In this document: in pieces, positions 7,922 through 16,421 of the stretch | How the letters are laid out: each line of letters starts with the position of its first letter | How positions within the stretch are numbered: the first letter of the stretch is position 1 | Assembly (NCBI RefSeq): GCF_022429565.1 | Contig: NZ_CP092487.1 | Location: 2,870,001-2,934,000 of the forward strand | Source of the DNA: Lutibacter sp. A64 | GTDB lineage: Bacteria; Bacteroidota; Bacteroidia; Flavobacteriales; Flavobacteriaceae | Direction of reading: 5' to 3' | Length of the DNA: 64,000 bases | Made by a program: the position numbers and the translations under genes | Notes under the pieces: generated by a model | Seen by the model: the letters and a program-made list of their open reading frames with translations, nothing else | Databases searched by the model: none | What the model was told of the DNA's origin: nothing

Positions 7922-8584
7922 TTAATTACTAATTGCTTTATTTTTAATTTGATATGAGCTTATTATTTTTTCTTTTGAAGTTGAATTTGCTAAGTTTAGC
8001 ATTGCTTGTGCAATATGTTCAGCTTCAGTAATCTTATATTTTTTTAATTTTCCAACGAAAAAAGGTTGCAGAACTTTAAAAATAGCCAATCCAATTTTTT
8101 CTCCAATTCTATTTTCTTTTCTATCTCCACCAATAATTGAAGGTTGTAAAATGTAGGTGTTTTTTATTTTTTCTGAAAGTACAGCTTCTTCCATTTCACC
8201 TTTTGTTCTATTGTAAAAAATGCTACTTTTTGCATTTGCTCCTATTGCCGAAACCACTAAAAAAGTATGAATTCCATTTTCTTTTGAAAGCTTTGCTGCT
8301 TTTACTGGAATGCCATAATCTATAGATTTATAAATAGTTTTATCGGGTGTTTTTTTAGCAGTGGTTCCAATACAACAAAAAACTTCATCGCCTATAAATT
8401 CTTTCTTAAAATTTTCTAGAGCAATAGTATCTCCAATAAATTGTTCTACTTTTGAAGGTAAATTTTCAATCTTTTTTCTTGAAAATAATTTAATAGTTTT
8501 ATAACGCTGATCTTTCAATAATTTGTCTAAAAGTATTGAACCTGTAAGACCAGTTGCTCCTAAAATAATTGCTGTTTTTTTCAT
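7922..8584 (-). CDS. NAD(P)H-binding short-chain protein (atypical SDR, HTATIP2-like)
   Basis: A 220-residue Rossmann protein. GATGLTGS (9-16) is the NAD(P)-binding loop; CCIGTTAKKT and FLVVSAIGANAKSSIFYNRT are typical of the HTATIP2/oxidoreductase group of atypical SDRs, including the Y/R-x3-K region (NRTKGEME). Third gene of the operon, with a 2-bp gap to the TetR gene. Related proteins often sit in oxidative or quinone stress operons. The reaction is unknown. Confidence 0.85.
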   Translation of the reverse strand: MKKTAIILGATGLTGSILLDKLLKDQRYKTIKLFSRKKIENLPSKVEQFIGDTIALENFKKEFIGDEVFCCIGTTAKKTPDKTIYKSIDYGIPVKAAKLSKENGIHTFLVVSAIGANAKSSIFYNRTKGEMEEAVLSEKIKNTYILQPSIIGGDRKENRIGEKIGLAIFKVLQPFFVGKLKKYKITEAEHIAQAMLNLANSTSKEKIISSYQIKNKAISN

Positions 8585-8586
8585 AA

Positions 8587-9165
8587 TTACGCTTTAATGC
8601 TATTCCAAGCTGCTTCAAAAGCATCTTCTAAATTATTTTCAGAAAGAATAAGTAATTCCTTTTGTTTCATATTAGATAAAAAAGCCAACGGATAAATTGT
8701 ATATGCATATAATAAATAAGGCGATACTAATTTTATAACACCTTTTTGTTGTCCGCGTTCCCATAAGTCTAACAAGGGTTGTAAATGTTTTAAGCCTTTT
8801 AACCTACTTTCTTCATCAATAATTGGTGCATTGTCTATTTGCGATAAAAAATTAGATTCAGGAATTTGGTTCAATTTAAAATCGGCAATATTCATCCACA
8901 CTTGTCTAAAACTATCTTTAATACTTTCTTCTTCATTATAATTTTTAAAGGCATAAGCACTAAAAGCCGCTTTTATTTCTAAATACAACTGATTGATTAA
9001 ATCTTGCTTATTTTCAAAATAAATATAAATTGTAGCAGGAGAAACAGCTGCCATTTTTGCAATTTTACTCATTGGAGCAGCATGAAAACCATTGTTATTT
9101 ACCAAAGTAAGCGTTGCATCTAAAAGTGCTTTTCTTTTTTTATCACATTTTTGTCGTATAGCCAT
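8587..9165 (-). CDS. TetR/AcrR-family transcriptional regulator
   Basis: A 192-residue repressor with the N-terminal helix-turn-helix at about 32-51 (MSKIAKMAAVSPATIYIYF) and a C-terminal ligand domain that is not recognisable by sequence. It is the second gene of its own operon, with 2-3 bp gaps on both sides, and a 26-bp imperfect palindrome overlaps the operon promoter (9606-9631). Autoregulation of the seven-gene unit is therefore likely. The inducer may be a quinone, aldehyde or other electrophile, inferred from the enzymes encoded. Confidence 0.92.
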   Translation of the reverse strand: MAIRQKCDKKRKALLDATLTLVNNNGFHAAPMSKIAKMAAVSPATIYIYFENKQDLINQLYLEIKAAFSAYAFKNYNEEESIKDSFRQVWMNIADFKLNQIPESNFLSQIDNAPIIDEESRLKGLKHLQPLLDLWERGQQKGVIKLVSPYLLYAYTIYPLAFLSNMKQKELLILSENNLEDAFEAAWNSIKA

Positions 9166-9167
9166 AA

Positions 9168-9566
9168 TTATACGGTTTTATTATTTTTAAAAATTGAATT
9201 TTTTATTTTCCATACTACAAAAATTAATAGAAATTGTATTGGCAATCTAATTAAAGCAGCTTGCTTACTACCTATAGCAGGAGCGCTAGAAAACACATCC
9301 CAAATATGAATTGGTAGAAAAAGTATTAATAAAATTAATATTCCCAAGGCTCCTAATTTTGAATACTTTTTAAAAAATAACATTGCTCCTACTATAATTT
9401 CAACAGCTCCAGAAATATAAATTATTGCTAATTTAAAAGTTAAAAATGCCGGAACAAATGGCATAAAAAAGCTTGGTTTTATAAAATGTTGTGCTCCTGC
9501 ATATATCATAAATACTGCAATTACAATTTTTAAAACATTCCAAATTTTTAAAGAATTCATTTTCAT
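9168..9566 (-). CDS. DoxX-like membrane protein
   Basis: A 132-residue protein of the DoxX/DoxD superfamily with four predicted membrane helices (about 6-24, 43-63, 70-88, 105-123) and the family pattern AGAQHFIKP followed by ISGAVEIIVGAML. The longer frame reaching 9626 is rejected: it runs through the promoter (9585-9592) and palindromic operator (9606-9631). ATG codons at 9566 and 9560 are both possible. First gene of the TetR operon. DoxX proteins are often linked to thiol/quinone redox stress; the molecular role is not settled. Confidence 0.85.
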   Translation of the reverse strand: MKMNSLKIWNVLKIVIAVFMIYAGAQHFIKPSFFMPFVPAFLTFKLAIIYISGAVEIIVGAMLFFKKYSKLGALGILILLILFLPIHIWDVFSSAPAIGSKQAALIRLPIQFLLIFVVWKIKNSIFKNNKTV

Positions 9567-9584
9567 AATAGTGTTTTGTGAGTA

Positions 9585-9592
9585 CAAATGTA
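9585..9592 (-). promoter_or_regulatory. -7 element of the TetR-controlled operon
   Basis: Minus-strand TACATTTG (9592-9585) matches TAnnTTTG exactly and lies 18 bp before the ATG at 9566. A clear -33 TTG is not evident; the expected region is covered by the palindrome at 9606-9631. Confidence 0.65.
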
Positions 9593-9605
9593 TAAAAAAT
9601 AATTT

Positions 9606-9631
9606 ACAAAACGAACGTTCATTCATTTTGT
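9606..9631. promoter_or_regulatory. 26-bp palindromic candidate TetR operator
   Basis: The stretch starts ACAAAACGAACG and ends TTCATTTTGT. Twenty of 26 positions obey dyad symmetry, including perfect 6-bp outer arms. The core GAACGTTCATTC resembles operators of TetR regulators. It covers the -33 region of the operon promoter, so binding would block RNA polymerase. Confidence 0.65.
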
Positions 9632-9663
9632 AAATATAAAATTATGTTAAAACTTAAAATGAC

Positions 9664-9671
9664 TACTTTTG
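9664..9671 (+). promoter_or_regulatory. -7 element of rlmF
   Basis: TACTTTTG matches TAnnTTTG exactly, 16 bp before the ATG at 9688. Confidence 0.6.
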
Positions 9672-9687
9672 TAGCCTAATTTAGAAT

Positions 9688-10599
9688 ATGAAACCAACTA
9701 AAAAAAATAGCGGAAAATTACACGTAAATAACAAACACAAAGAAGGTTATAACTTTAAAGATTTATGTGAAGTTTATCCAGACTTAAAACCGTTTGTATT
9801 TATAAACGAATACGGAACAGAAACATTAGATTTTTCGAATCCAAAAGCTGTAAAAGCAATAAATACCGCGTTATTATTTAAATATTATAATATTACTTTT
9901 TGGGATTTTCCAGACGATAATTTATGTCCGCCAATTCCTGGACGTGTAGATTATATTCATTATTTAGCAGACTTGTTAGAAGCTTCAAAAATTTGTAAAG
10001 ATGCTAGTATTATTGATGTTGGTGTTGGCGCAAATTGCATTTACCCACTTTTAGGAAATTCGGTTTATGGTTGGAATTTCTTAGGAACAGATATCGATAA
10101 AAAATCTATAGATAGAGCTGAAAAAATTATCAAAAAGAATAAACTTTCTAATGCTATAAAGTTGGTTCAACAAAAAGATGCCTCTCAAATATTTAAAGGT
10201 ATTTTAAATGAAAATGCTAAATTTTCGGCCACTATTTGCAATCCTCCTTTTTACAAATCGCAAGAAGATGCAATGCAAGCTAATGCAAGAAAATTAGAAG
10301 GTTTAGGAAAACAATCTGACGAAGCCAGAAATTTTAGTGGAAAACAACAAGAATTATGGTATAAAGGTGGTGAAAAAGCATTTTTACACACCTTTTTGTA
10401 TGAAAGTTCTATGTTTAAAACTCAGTGTTTTTGGTACACTACATTGGTTTCTAAAAAAGAAAATGCTGAAAGTATGCTACCTTCATTAAAAAAATTAGGC
10501 GCAACCGAAATTAAAACAATTCCAATGCATCAAGGTAATAAAGTAACACGTATTGTTTCTTGGACTTTTCTTACAAAAGAAGAACAGCTTAATTGGTAA
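9688..10599 (+). CDS. rlmF: 23S rRNA (adenine-1618-N6)-methyltransferase RlmF
   Basis: A 303-residue SAM-dependent methyltransferase that modifies A1618 of 23S rRNA. The characteristic catalytic motif NPPF lies at 185-188 (ATICNPPFYKSQEDA), and the SAM site IDVGVGANCIYPLL precedes it. The N-terminus LHVNNKHKEGYNF and the segment KGGEKAFL are typical of RlmF (YbiN). Full length, own promoter, no operon partner. The TetR-regulated operon starts divergently about 120 bp upstream. Confidence 0.95.
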   Translation: MKPTKKNSGKLHVNNKHKEGYNFKDLCEVYPDLKPFVFINEYGTETLDFSNPKAVKAINTALLFKYYNITFWDFPDDNLCPPIPGRVDYIHYLADLLEASKICKDASIIDVGVGANCIYPLLGNSVYGWNFLGTDIDKKSIDRAEKIIKKNKLSNAIKLVQQKDASQIFKGILNENAKFSATICNPPFYKSQEDAMQANARKLEGLGKQSDEARNFSGKQQELWYKGGEKAFLHTFLYESSMFKTQCFWYTTLVSKKENAESMLPSLKKLGATEIKTIPMHQGNKVTRIVSWTFLTKEEQLNW

Positions 10600-10613
10600 T
10601 TTATTTACTAAGT

Positions 10614-10636
10614 TAGCGCTCGTTTGCAACGAGTGC
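10614..10636. repeat. Intergenic hairpin repeat with CTCGTT core
   Basis: The stretch starts TAGCGCTCGTTT and ends ACGAGTGC. It folds into a stem of about 9 bp and may act as a terminator-like structure after rlmF. Its first 12 bases recur inverted at 13925-13936, suggesting a dispersed repeat remnant. Confidence 0.5.
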
Positions 10637-10683
10637 ATATACTTAATTTCATTCGTAAAAACTAGCTAATTTTAAACGTTGAG

Positions 10684-10704
10684 ATTCTGAAATAAATTCA
10701 GAAT
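10684..10704. repeat. Dispersed palindrome, copy 2 (perfect 8-bp stem)
   Basis: ATTCTGAA, a five-base loop and TTCAGAAT form a perfect hairpin. It is followed by GACG, giving TTCAGAATGACG (10697-10708), which recurs exactly at 30783-30794. Same family as 4624-4638. Confidence 0.65.
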
Positions 10705-10765
10705 GACGAATTTCTACATTTTTAAACACCCTTTTGGTTGAATCTATTAAACAAATCAACAAAAG

Positions 10766-11629
10766 TTAATTTTGATGAAAAGCATCTGAAACAAATTTTA
10801 AAACTTCAGGTAATGATGCTCTCCAGTAAGTCCAAGAGTGTCTACCATCTCTAACTCTATATTCGTGCGGAACATTTTTTTTACGCATTGCAATATGCAC
10901 TAAACTATTTCCTTCATATAAAAAATCATCGTCACCACAATCTATAAACCAACGGACAGATTTTAATTGTTCGAGTGATAAATTATTAATTAAAGAAACT
11001 GCATTATGCGCTTCTAGATAGGCTTGTATTTTATCTTCATTTGTAATTTTATTTCCTAAACGACCTTGCCAATCTTTATATTCTTTAACTGTACGTGGAC
11101 CAATAAAAGCGCTTAGCGGACACGCCGAAGAAAACAAATCTGGACGGTGTAATGCATATATAAAAGAGCCTCCACCTCCCATAGATAAACCAGCAATAGC
11201 TCTAAAACGTTTGGTACTTTTAATTCTGTACATTTTTTCTACAGTAGGCATTAATTCTTCAAAAAAGAAGTCTTCATAATTCCAATCTCCATCAATAGTA
11301 TTAAAATAACCAATTTTCTCGGTATTTGCATCGGGCATAATTATAATCATAGGAGTTGCTGAACCATCTTTAATTGCTGCATCTGTTATACGAAGTACTT
11401 CTCCAAATTGAATCCAACCAGTTTGGTCATCTCCTAAACCGTGTAACAAGTATAAAACAGGATAACTTCTTTTAGAAGTTTCATAATCTGGTGGTAAATA
11501 AACTGCAAATTTTCGTTCACTTTTTAAAATGGAACTCTTAATTGATAGGTTGTCGAAAACCTTACCCGTTTGTGCAAAACTTGTTATTATAAAACAAAAA
11601 CTTAAAATTAGTGTAACTATATTTTTCAT
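10766..11629 (-). CDS. Secreted esterase (feruloyl/acetyl-xylan esterase-like alpha/beta hydrolase)
   Basis: A 287-residue hydrolase of the esterase D/feruloyl esterase group. Residues 1-20 are a signal peptide ending SFA-Q. The nucleophile is Ser149 in GLSMGGGGS, the likely acid is in CGDDDF (Asp233-235) and the base is His264 in RDGRHSW. LYLLHGLGDD near residue 60 is the oxyanion region. The pattern fits enzymes that remove acyl groups from plant or algal polysaccharides, but no other carbohydrate gene is adjacent, so the substrate is open. It stands alone on the minus strand. Confidence 0.85.
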   Translation of the reverse strand: MKNIVTLILSFCFIITSFAQTGKVFDNLSIKSSILKSERKFAVYLPPDYETSKRSYPVLYLLHGLGDDQTGWIQFGEVLRITDAAIKDGSATPMIIIMPDANTEKIGYFNTIDGDWNYEDFFFEELMPTVEKMYRIKSTKRFRAIAGLSMGGGGSFIYALHRPDLFSSACPLSAFIGPRTVKEYKDWQGRLGNKITNEDKIQAYLEAHNAVSLINNLSLEQLKSVRWFIDCGDDDFLYEGNSLVHIAMRKKNVPHEYRVRDGRHSWTYWRASLPEVLKFVSDAFHQN

Positions 11630-11946
11630 TGATTTCTACTATTTTGTGTTGTGATATTCACATTTTATAAAAATGAACTTTAAATTATAAAATTAATGAT
11701 TTCTTTTCTTATAAAAGAAAAAAAACAATTTTTAAAAAATTAATTTAAACAAAGCTATTAACTAAAATTATGCATTAAAAATCAACTAAAATACATGCAT
11801 AATAAAGTCATTTTAAAATAGCTTTTAAATGTAATATTACATTGTTAAGTATGGAGTACTTCACTTACTAAATTGAATTAGAGTTTTTACTTATACTTAA
11901 CTTTATAGTAGATAAAAATCAGATTAAATTTAAATTGGAATCTACT
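11630..11946. other. Intergenic region with palindromes before the OsmC gene
   Basis: No gene seen. The part nearest OsmC holds a perfect 16-bp palindrome, AATGTAATATTACATT (11828-11843), and a pair of inverted 9-mers, GTTAAGTAT (11844-11852) and ATACTTAAC (11893-11901). These are candidates for regulator binding. No TAnnTTTG element was found for either flanking gene. Confidence 0.5.
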
Positions 11947-12420
11947 ATGGAAGATTTAAAATTTAGAGTTGTTGCTCAAAGTGAAAACCCAACAAAAACT
12001 GTTGTAAAAGCTAGAGGTTTTGAAATTGTAATTGATGAACCTGAAAGTCTTGGCGGTACAAATGATGGTGCAAATCCTGTTGAATTTATACTTGCTGCAC
12101 TTTGCGGATGTATAAATGTTATGGGACATGTAATTGCAAAGGAAATGGATTTTGAATTACGTGGTTTAAAAATTAAAATGTGTGGTAATTTAAATCCACA
12201 ACGCTTGTTTGGTGCTTCTTTTGAAGACCGTTCAGGTTATAAAAGAATTGATGTTTCTTTAGAGCCAGATTGCGATGTTTCTATAGAAGTATTAGAAGAA
12301 TGGATTGCTAAAATTGAAGATAGATGTCCTGTTTCTGACAATCTAACCAATAAAACGCCTGTTAACCTTTTACTAAAAGGCAAGTTTCATTCTCTTGAAA
12401 GTACAAGTCAGTTTACATAA
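11947..12420 (+). CDS. OsmC-family protein
   Basis: A 157-residue OsmC-fold protein. Catalytic-type cysteines are present at 53 and 55 (AALCGCINV) and Cys127 (DRCPVSDN), the usual two-Cys arrangement for peroxide reduction. The sequence lacks the Ohr signature seen in the gene at 6845 and belongs to a different OsmC subgroup. The ATG at 11947 is chosen over a TTG at 11935. Candidate operator palindromes lie 100 bp upstream. Role: thiol peroxidase by family; substrate unknown. Confidence 0.88.
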   Translation: MEDLKFRVVAQSENPTKTVVKARGFEIVIDEPESLGGTNDGANPVEFILAALCGCINVMGHVIAKEMDFELRGLKIKMCGNLNPQRLFGASFEDRSGYKRIDVSLEPDCDVSIEVLEEWIAKIEDRCPVSDNLTNKTPVNLLLKGKFHSLESTSQFT

Positions 12421-12445
12421 TGACTGATTTTGTTTGTTTGTTTTA

Positions 12446-12525
12446 AATCGCTGTTACAAGTAAAATTGAAGCTTTTTGAGTTTATAGTTATAATATTTTT
12501 CAACTTCTAACTTGTAATGGCGATT
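12446..12525. repeat. Long-loop inverted repeat between convergent genes
   Basis: AATCGCTGTTACAAGT (12446-12461) and ACTTGTAATGGCGATT (12510-12525) are inverted copies differing at two adjacent positions, separated by 48 bp. It lies just after the OsmC stop and just before the helicase stop. It may aid termination, but there is no U-run. Confidence 0.5.
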
Positions 12526-12526
12526 A

Positions 12527-13765
12527 TTAATACCATCGTTTTTTATTCTTTTTTGAAGCAGCAGATTTTCTTCTTGATTTGTATTTACTTTTTCCAGGTG
12601 TTCTGTGTATTTCTCGCTTTGCCTTAGGGTCTAACACATAAGGATGCTCATCCATTACAGGTATTGCAGTATTAATTAGTTGTTGAATATCTTTTATGTA
12701 TGTTTTCTCATCTGCAGAACAAAACGAATACGCTTCTCCTGTATTTCCGGCTCTACCCGTTCTACCAATTCTATGCACATAGGTTTCAGAAACATTTGGA
12801 ATGTCAAAATTAATAACAGCATCTAAATTATCAATATCAATTCCACGTGCAGCAACATCTGTTGCAATTAAAATATTTATAGCACCTTCTTTAAAATTAT
12901 TTAAGGCTTTTTCTCTATCATTTTGAGTTTTGTCTCCGTGAATACTATCTACTTTATAACCATTTCCTTTTAGCATTTTTTCAAGTTTAGCAATACCCAT
13001 TTTGGTACGTCTAAAAATTAAAATATTACCTTTAATATTATTTCTTAATAAATATAAACACAACTCCATTTTATATTGTTTATGCACATAAAATAACAAC
13101 TGATTTACACTTTTTGCGGCAGAGGAAGTTGGTGTTACATCTACAGTTTCAGGCTCTTTTAAAATAGTATTTGCCAACTGTACAACTTTTGCTGGCATTG
13201 TAGCCGAAAACAATAATATTTGCTTTTCAGCAGGACATAAACGCTCTATTTTACGAACATCGTCTATAAAACCCATATCTAACATTAAATCTGCTTCATC
13301 TAACACTAAGGTTTCAATAAAATCTAAATTTAAACAATCTTGTTTGTGTAAATCTAACAATCTACCTGGCGTAGCAACCAAAATATCTATTCCTTTTTTA
13401 AGTACATCTTTTTGTGGTTCTATAGATGTTCCACCGTAAACAACCGTGGTTCTTAAATTGGTAAATTTACTGTATATTTTAAAGTTTTCTTCAATTTGAA
13501 TTGCCAACTCTCTGGTTGGACTAATAACCAAGGCTTTTACTTTTTTTCCTTTTTTACCAGCATCTTGCTTATCAAAAAGCAATTGTAAAATTGGTAAGGC
13601 AAAAGCAGCTGTTTTACCTGTTCCAGTTTGTGCCGATGCAATTACATCTTTTTTAGCTAAAACCAACGGAATGGTTTGTGCTTGTATTGGTGTTGCAGAT
13701 GTATAATTTTTTGCTTCTATGGCTTTTAAAATAGGTTTATTTAGCTTTAAGTCTTTAAATTGCAT
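12527..13765 (-). CDS. DEAD-box RNA helicase (RhlE-like)
   Basis: A 412-residue ATP-dependent RNA helicase. All main motifs are visible: Q-motif region TPIQAQTIP, Walker A AQTGTGKT (45-52), [30 protein letters not shown], and in the second domain RGIDIDNLD and [10 protein letters not shown]. The C-terminus is a short basic tail, KSKYKSRRKSAASKKNKKRW, likely to bind RNA. Comparable proteins act in ribosome assembly or cold adaptation. A second paralogue lies at 49201. Own promoter at 13792-13799. Confidence 0.95.
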   Translation of the reverse strand: MQFKDLKLNKPILKAIEAKNYTSATPIQAQTIPLVLAKKDVIASAQTGTGKTAAFALPILQLLFDKQDAGKKGKKVKALVISPTRELAIQIEENFKIYSKFTNLRTTVVYGGTSIEPQKDVLKKGIDILVATPGRLLDLHKQDCLNLDFIETLVLDEADLMLDMGFIDDVRKIERLCPAEKQILLFSATMPAKVVQLANTILKEPETVDVTPTSSAAKSVNQLLFYVHKQYKMELCLYLLRNNIKGNILIFRRTKMGIAKLEKMLKGNGYKVDSIHGDKTQNDREKALNNFKEGAINILIATDVAARGIDIDNLDAVINFDIPNVSETYVHRIGRTGRAGNTGEAYSFCSADEKTYIKDIQQLINTAIPVMDEHPYVLDPKAKREIHRTPGKSKYKSRRKSAASKKNKKRWY

Positions 13766-13791
13766 ACGTATTGTTTAAAACAAGATTTCTG

Positions 13792-13799
13792 CAAAGATA
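13792..13799 (-). promoter_or_regulatory. -7 element of the DEAD-box helicase gene
   Basis: Minus-strand TATCTTTG (13799-13792) is an exact TAnnTTTG match, 26 bp before the ATG at 13765. Confidence 0.6.
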
Positions 13800-13924
13800 C
13801 AGTAAATTAAGTGAGTTCTTTTTAATTTATTGAAGAGTTGAATTACAATGTTGTACTGGTAAGTGCTCATTTATAACAAGTGCTTATAAATATTTAAAAA
13901 CAATTTTTTGATTGCACTCTTTAC

Positions 13925-13936
13925 AAACGAGCGCTA
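13925..13936. repeat. Dispersed 12-mer AAACGAGCGCTA
   Basis: Exact inverted copy of 10614-10625. It lies in the gap between two minus-strand genes, near the end of the radical SAM gene. Too short to name, but both copies are intergenic. Confidence 0.4.
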
Positions 13937-13959
13937 GCGACTAATTGTGAATATTAAAA

Positions 13960-16155
13960 CTACAAAACCAACAAACCATAATTTCTTAGATTTTTTATAG
14001 GTTTAGAATACCAAAACAATTCAAAATCATTAAAAGAGCTTTCAAAATCTCGCTTTATTTGTGCAAATGTTTTTGAAGTTCCTTGGCTAACAACAATTTG
14101 TTCTAATAGATCTAATAACCATTCTCCTTTATCTTTTTCTAATGAAGTTTCAAAAAGTTCATTTTTAGTATGAAATGCTAATTGAATAAACTCACGTGTT
14201 TTTCCTCTTTTGGTTTTTGAAGTATAAGAAACTAGCGGGTTCCCTCCTATCCAAACAATTTTAGCAGAAGATTTTGTGGTTAAACTTTCTTCAGAAACTA
14301 AACAATCTTCAATAAAATAAGGATTAATGGTTGTTTGTGGAATTTTAAAATCGAACCATTCTTGTAAATCAACATCAAAACCAATTCCGTGCATAAAATT
14401 AAAAATTGATTTTTTTAATCCATAACTAAATTTTGAATGATTTATTCCAGTTTTATCCTTAAAATCAACATCGTTATTCGCAAATGTAATTTCTTTATAA
14501 TTTGGAATAACACCATAATCATCTGGATTTAAACCAATTGGACTGTGTGCTGTTAACGAAAATTGATGCCAAAAACCAGAGTTAATAATACCTAAGGCAA
14601 ATAACTGACGCACCATTTCTAAACTATCAACAGTTTCTTGTACCGTTTGCGTTGGAAAACCATACATTAAATATGCGTGTACCAAAATATCAGATTCCGT
14701 AAAATTAAGGTTTACCTGCGCTACTTGTTCAATAGTTACACCTTTATCTATTAATTTTAATAAACGCTCTGAGGCGACTTCTAATCCGCCAGAAACGGCA
14801 ATTAAACCCGATGCTTTTAAAAGAATACATAAATCTTTGGTAAAACTTTTTTCAAATCTAATATTTGCCCACCAAGTAACCGTTAAATCTCGTTTTAAAA
14901 TTTCTAAAGCTAACGCCCGCATTAAAGCCGGTGGCGCAGCTTCATCAACAAAATGAAATCCGCGTTCTCCAGTGGTTTCAATAATTGTTTCCATCCTGTC
15001 TACCAACAGTTTAGCTGCAATAGGTTCGTAAATTTTTATATAATCTAAAGAAATATCGCAAAAAGTACATTTTCCCCAATAACAACCGTGCGCCATTGTT
15101 AATTTATTCCAACGGCCATCGCTCCACAAACTGTGCATTGGATTTGCAATTTCAATTACAGAAAGGTAGGTATCTAATAGTAAATCGGTATAATCTGGAG
15201 TTCCTAATTCGCTTTGTTTATAATCGTTTTTAGTTGATGAATTGTTATAAACTACTTTATTATTTTCTTTTAAAAATGTTCTTTTAAAGTTGTCATTTTC
15301 TTTGGAAGGATTTTTAACATAATTCCATACTATTTCAACAGGTAATTCACCATCATCTAAAGTAATAAAATCTAAAAATTCGAAAACACGCACATCTGAA
15401 AGACTACGCAATTCGGTATTTGGAAATCCACCACCCATTGAAATTTTAATTTCTGGATATTTATTTTTAATAAATTGCGCACAACGAAATCCACTATATA
15501 AATTCCCTGGAAAAGGCACAGAAATACACACTAATTTTGGCTGAATTAATTGTAATTTTTCATCTAAAATTTCCAATGTAATTACATCTATATGCGTTGG
15601 ATTATTTTGAAGATTATTATATAACTCATCAAAACTATTGGCGCTTTGCCCTAAACGTTCTGCATAGCGGCTAAATCCAAAATTTTCATCTACACATTCT
15701 TTAATAAAATCGGAAATATCTTCTAAATAAAGTGTTGCTAAATGCTTTGCTTTATCTTGAATTCCCATAGAACCAAATGCCCACTCTAAATCGTCTAATT
15801 GATCAAATCTTGAAGCCTTTGGAAGATAAGAAGTAGTACAAATTTGTCGTGCCAAGGTTTCATTTTTTCCTTGAAGAAAAGAAATAACAGGATTAATAGT
15901 TGAAAGATAACTATTTTTTAACGCATAAATACGCTGCGAATTTTGTGATGTAATTGCATTATTTTCTAAGGCAACTTCGAACAAATTCTCTAAACTTTTT
16001 TTTGAAAACAGTGCTGTAATTACTTCAATACCTAAATCCATTTGAAATGAACTTATTTGCTTGGTATTTAAAAAACCTTTTAAATAAACTGTTGCCGGAT
16101 AAGGTGTGTTTAATTGTGTAAAAGGAGGCGTAATAAGCAGTATATCTTTAGCCAT
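13960..16155 (-). CDS. B12-binding-type radical SAM protein with CX4CX2C cluster motif
   Basis: A 731-residue protein. The N-terminus DILLITPPFTQLNTPYPA and the segment KLVCISVPFPGNLYSGFRCA resemble cobalamin-binding domains of B12-dependent radical SAM enzymes. The 4Fe-4S motif is Cys358-YWGK-Cys363-TF-Cys366, four residues between the first two Cys instead of the usual three; the DNA confirms this. Downstream, VSGGLEVASERLLKLIDKG and HAYLMYGFPTQTVQE are typical of radical SAM barrels. Likely an operon with VF530 and TlpA-like genes (30 and 2 bp gaps). The substrate is unknown; a methylation or rearrangement is possible by family. Confidence 0.85.
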   Translation of the reverse strand: MAKDILLITPPFTQLNTPYPATVYLKGFLNTKQISSFQMDLGIEVITALFSKKSLENLFEVALENNAITSQNSQRIYALKNSYLSTINPVISFLQGKNETLARQICTTSYLPKASRFDQLDDLEWAFGSMGIQDKAKHLATLYLEDISDFIKECVDENFGFSRYAERLGQSANSFDELYNNLQNNPTHIDVITLEILDEKLQLIQPKLVCISVPFPGNLYSGFRCAQFIKNKYPEIKISMGGGFPNTELRSLSDVRVFEFLDFITLDDGELPVEIVWNYVKNPSKENDNFKRTFLKENNKVVYNNSSTKNDYKQSELGTPDYTDLLLDTYLSVIEIANPMHSLWSDGRWNKLTMAHGCYWGKCTFCDISLDYIKIYEPIAAKLLVDRMETIIETTGERGFHFVDEAAPPALMRALALEILKRDLTVTWWANIRFEKSFTKDLCILLKASGLIAVSGGLEVASERLLKLIDKGVTIEQVAQVNLNFTESDILVHAYLMYGFPTQTVQETVDSLEMVRQLFALGIINSGFWHQFSLTAHSPIGLNPDDYGVIPNYKEITFANNDVDFKDKTGINHSKFSYGLKKSIFNFMHGIGFDVDLQEWFDFKIPQTTINPYFIEDCLVSEESLTTKSSAKIVWIGGNPLVSYTSKTKRGKTREFIQLAFHTKNELFETSLEKDKGEWLLDLLEQIVVSQGTSKTFAQIKRDFESSFNDFELFWYSKPIKNLRNYGLLVL

Positions 16156-16185
16156 TTTAAAGTTTATTTGGTTAAAAAACGCTTT

Positions 16186-16419
16186 TTATTGAATAGTTTT
16201 TAAGTATAATTTTTCTACTTTCTCTCTTGCCCAAGGTGTTTTTCGTAAAAATTTTAAACTAGATTTTATGGTAGGATTACTTCTAAAACAGTTAATTTTT
16301 ATAAGCAAACCTAATTCTTCCCAACCATATTCTGAAACTAAATATTGTAAAATTTCAGCCAATTTTACACCGTGTAATGGATTGTTAGGTTGTGCTGCAT
16401 CACTAATTTTATTTTTCAT
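16186..16419 (-). CDS. VF530-family (DUF2132) small DNA-binding-type protein
   Basis: A 77-residue protein with the family hallmarks [24 protein letters not shown] and [17 protein letters not shown]. The family structure is known, with a proposed DNA-binding role; its cellular function is not established. It lies 2 bp before the TlpA-like gene stop-start junction and 30 bp ahead of the radical SAM gene on the same strand. Full length. Confidence 0.9.
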   Translation of the reverse strand: MKNKISDAAQPNNPLHGVKLAEILQYLVSEYGWEELGLLIKINCFRSNPTIKSSLKFLRKTPWAREKVEKLYLKTIQ

Positions 16420-16421
16420 AA

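Noticed and set aside
9567..9626. N-terminal extension of the DoxX-like protein up to 9626
   Set aside because: It would translate through the TetR operator and the -7 promoter element; the ATG at 9566 lies correctly downstream.
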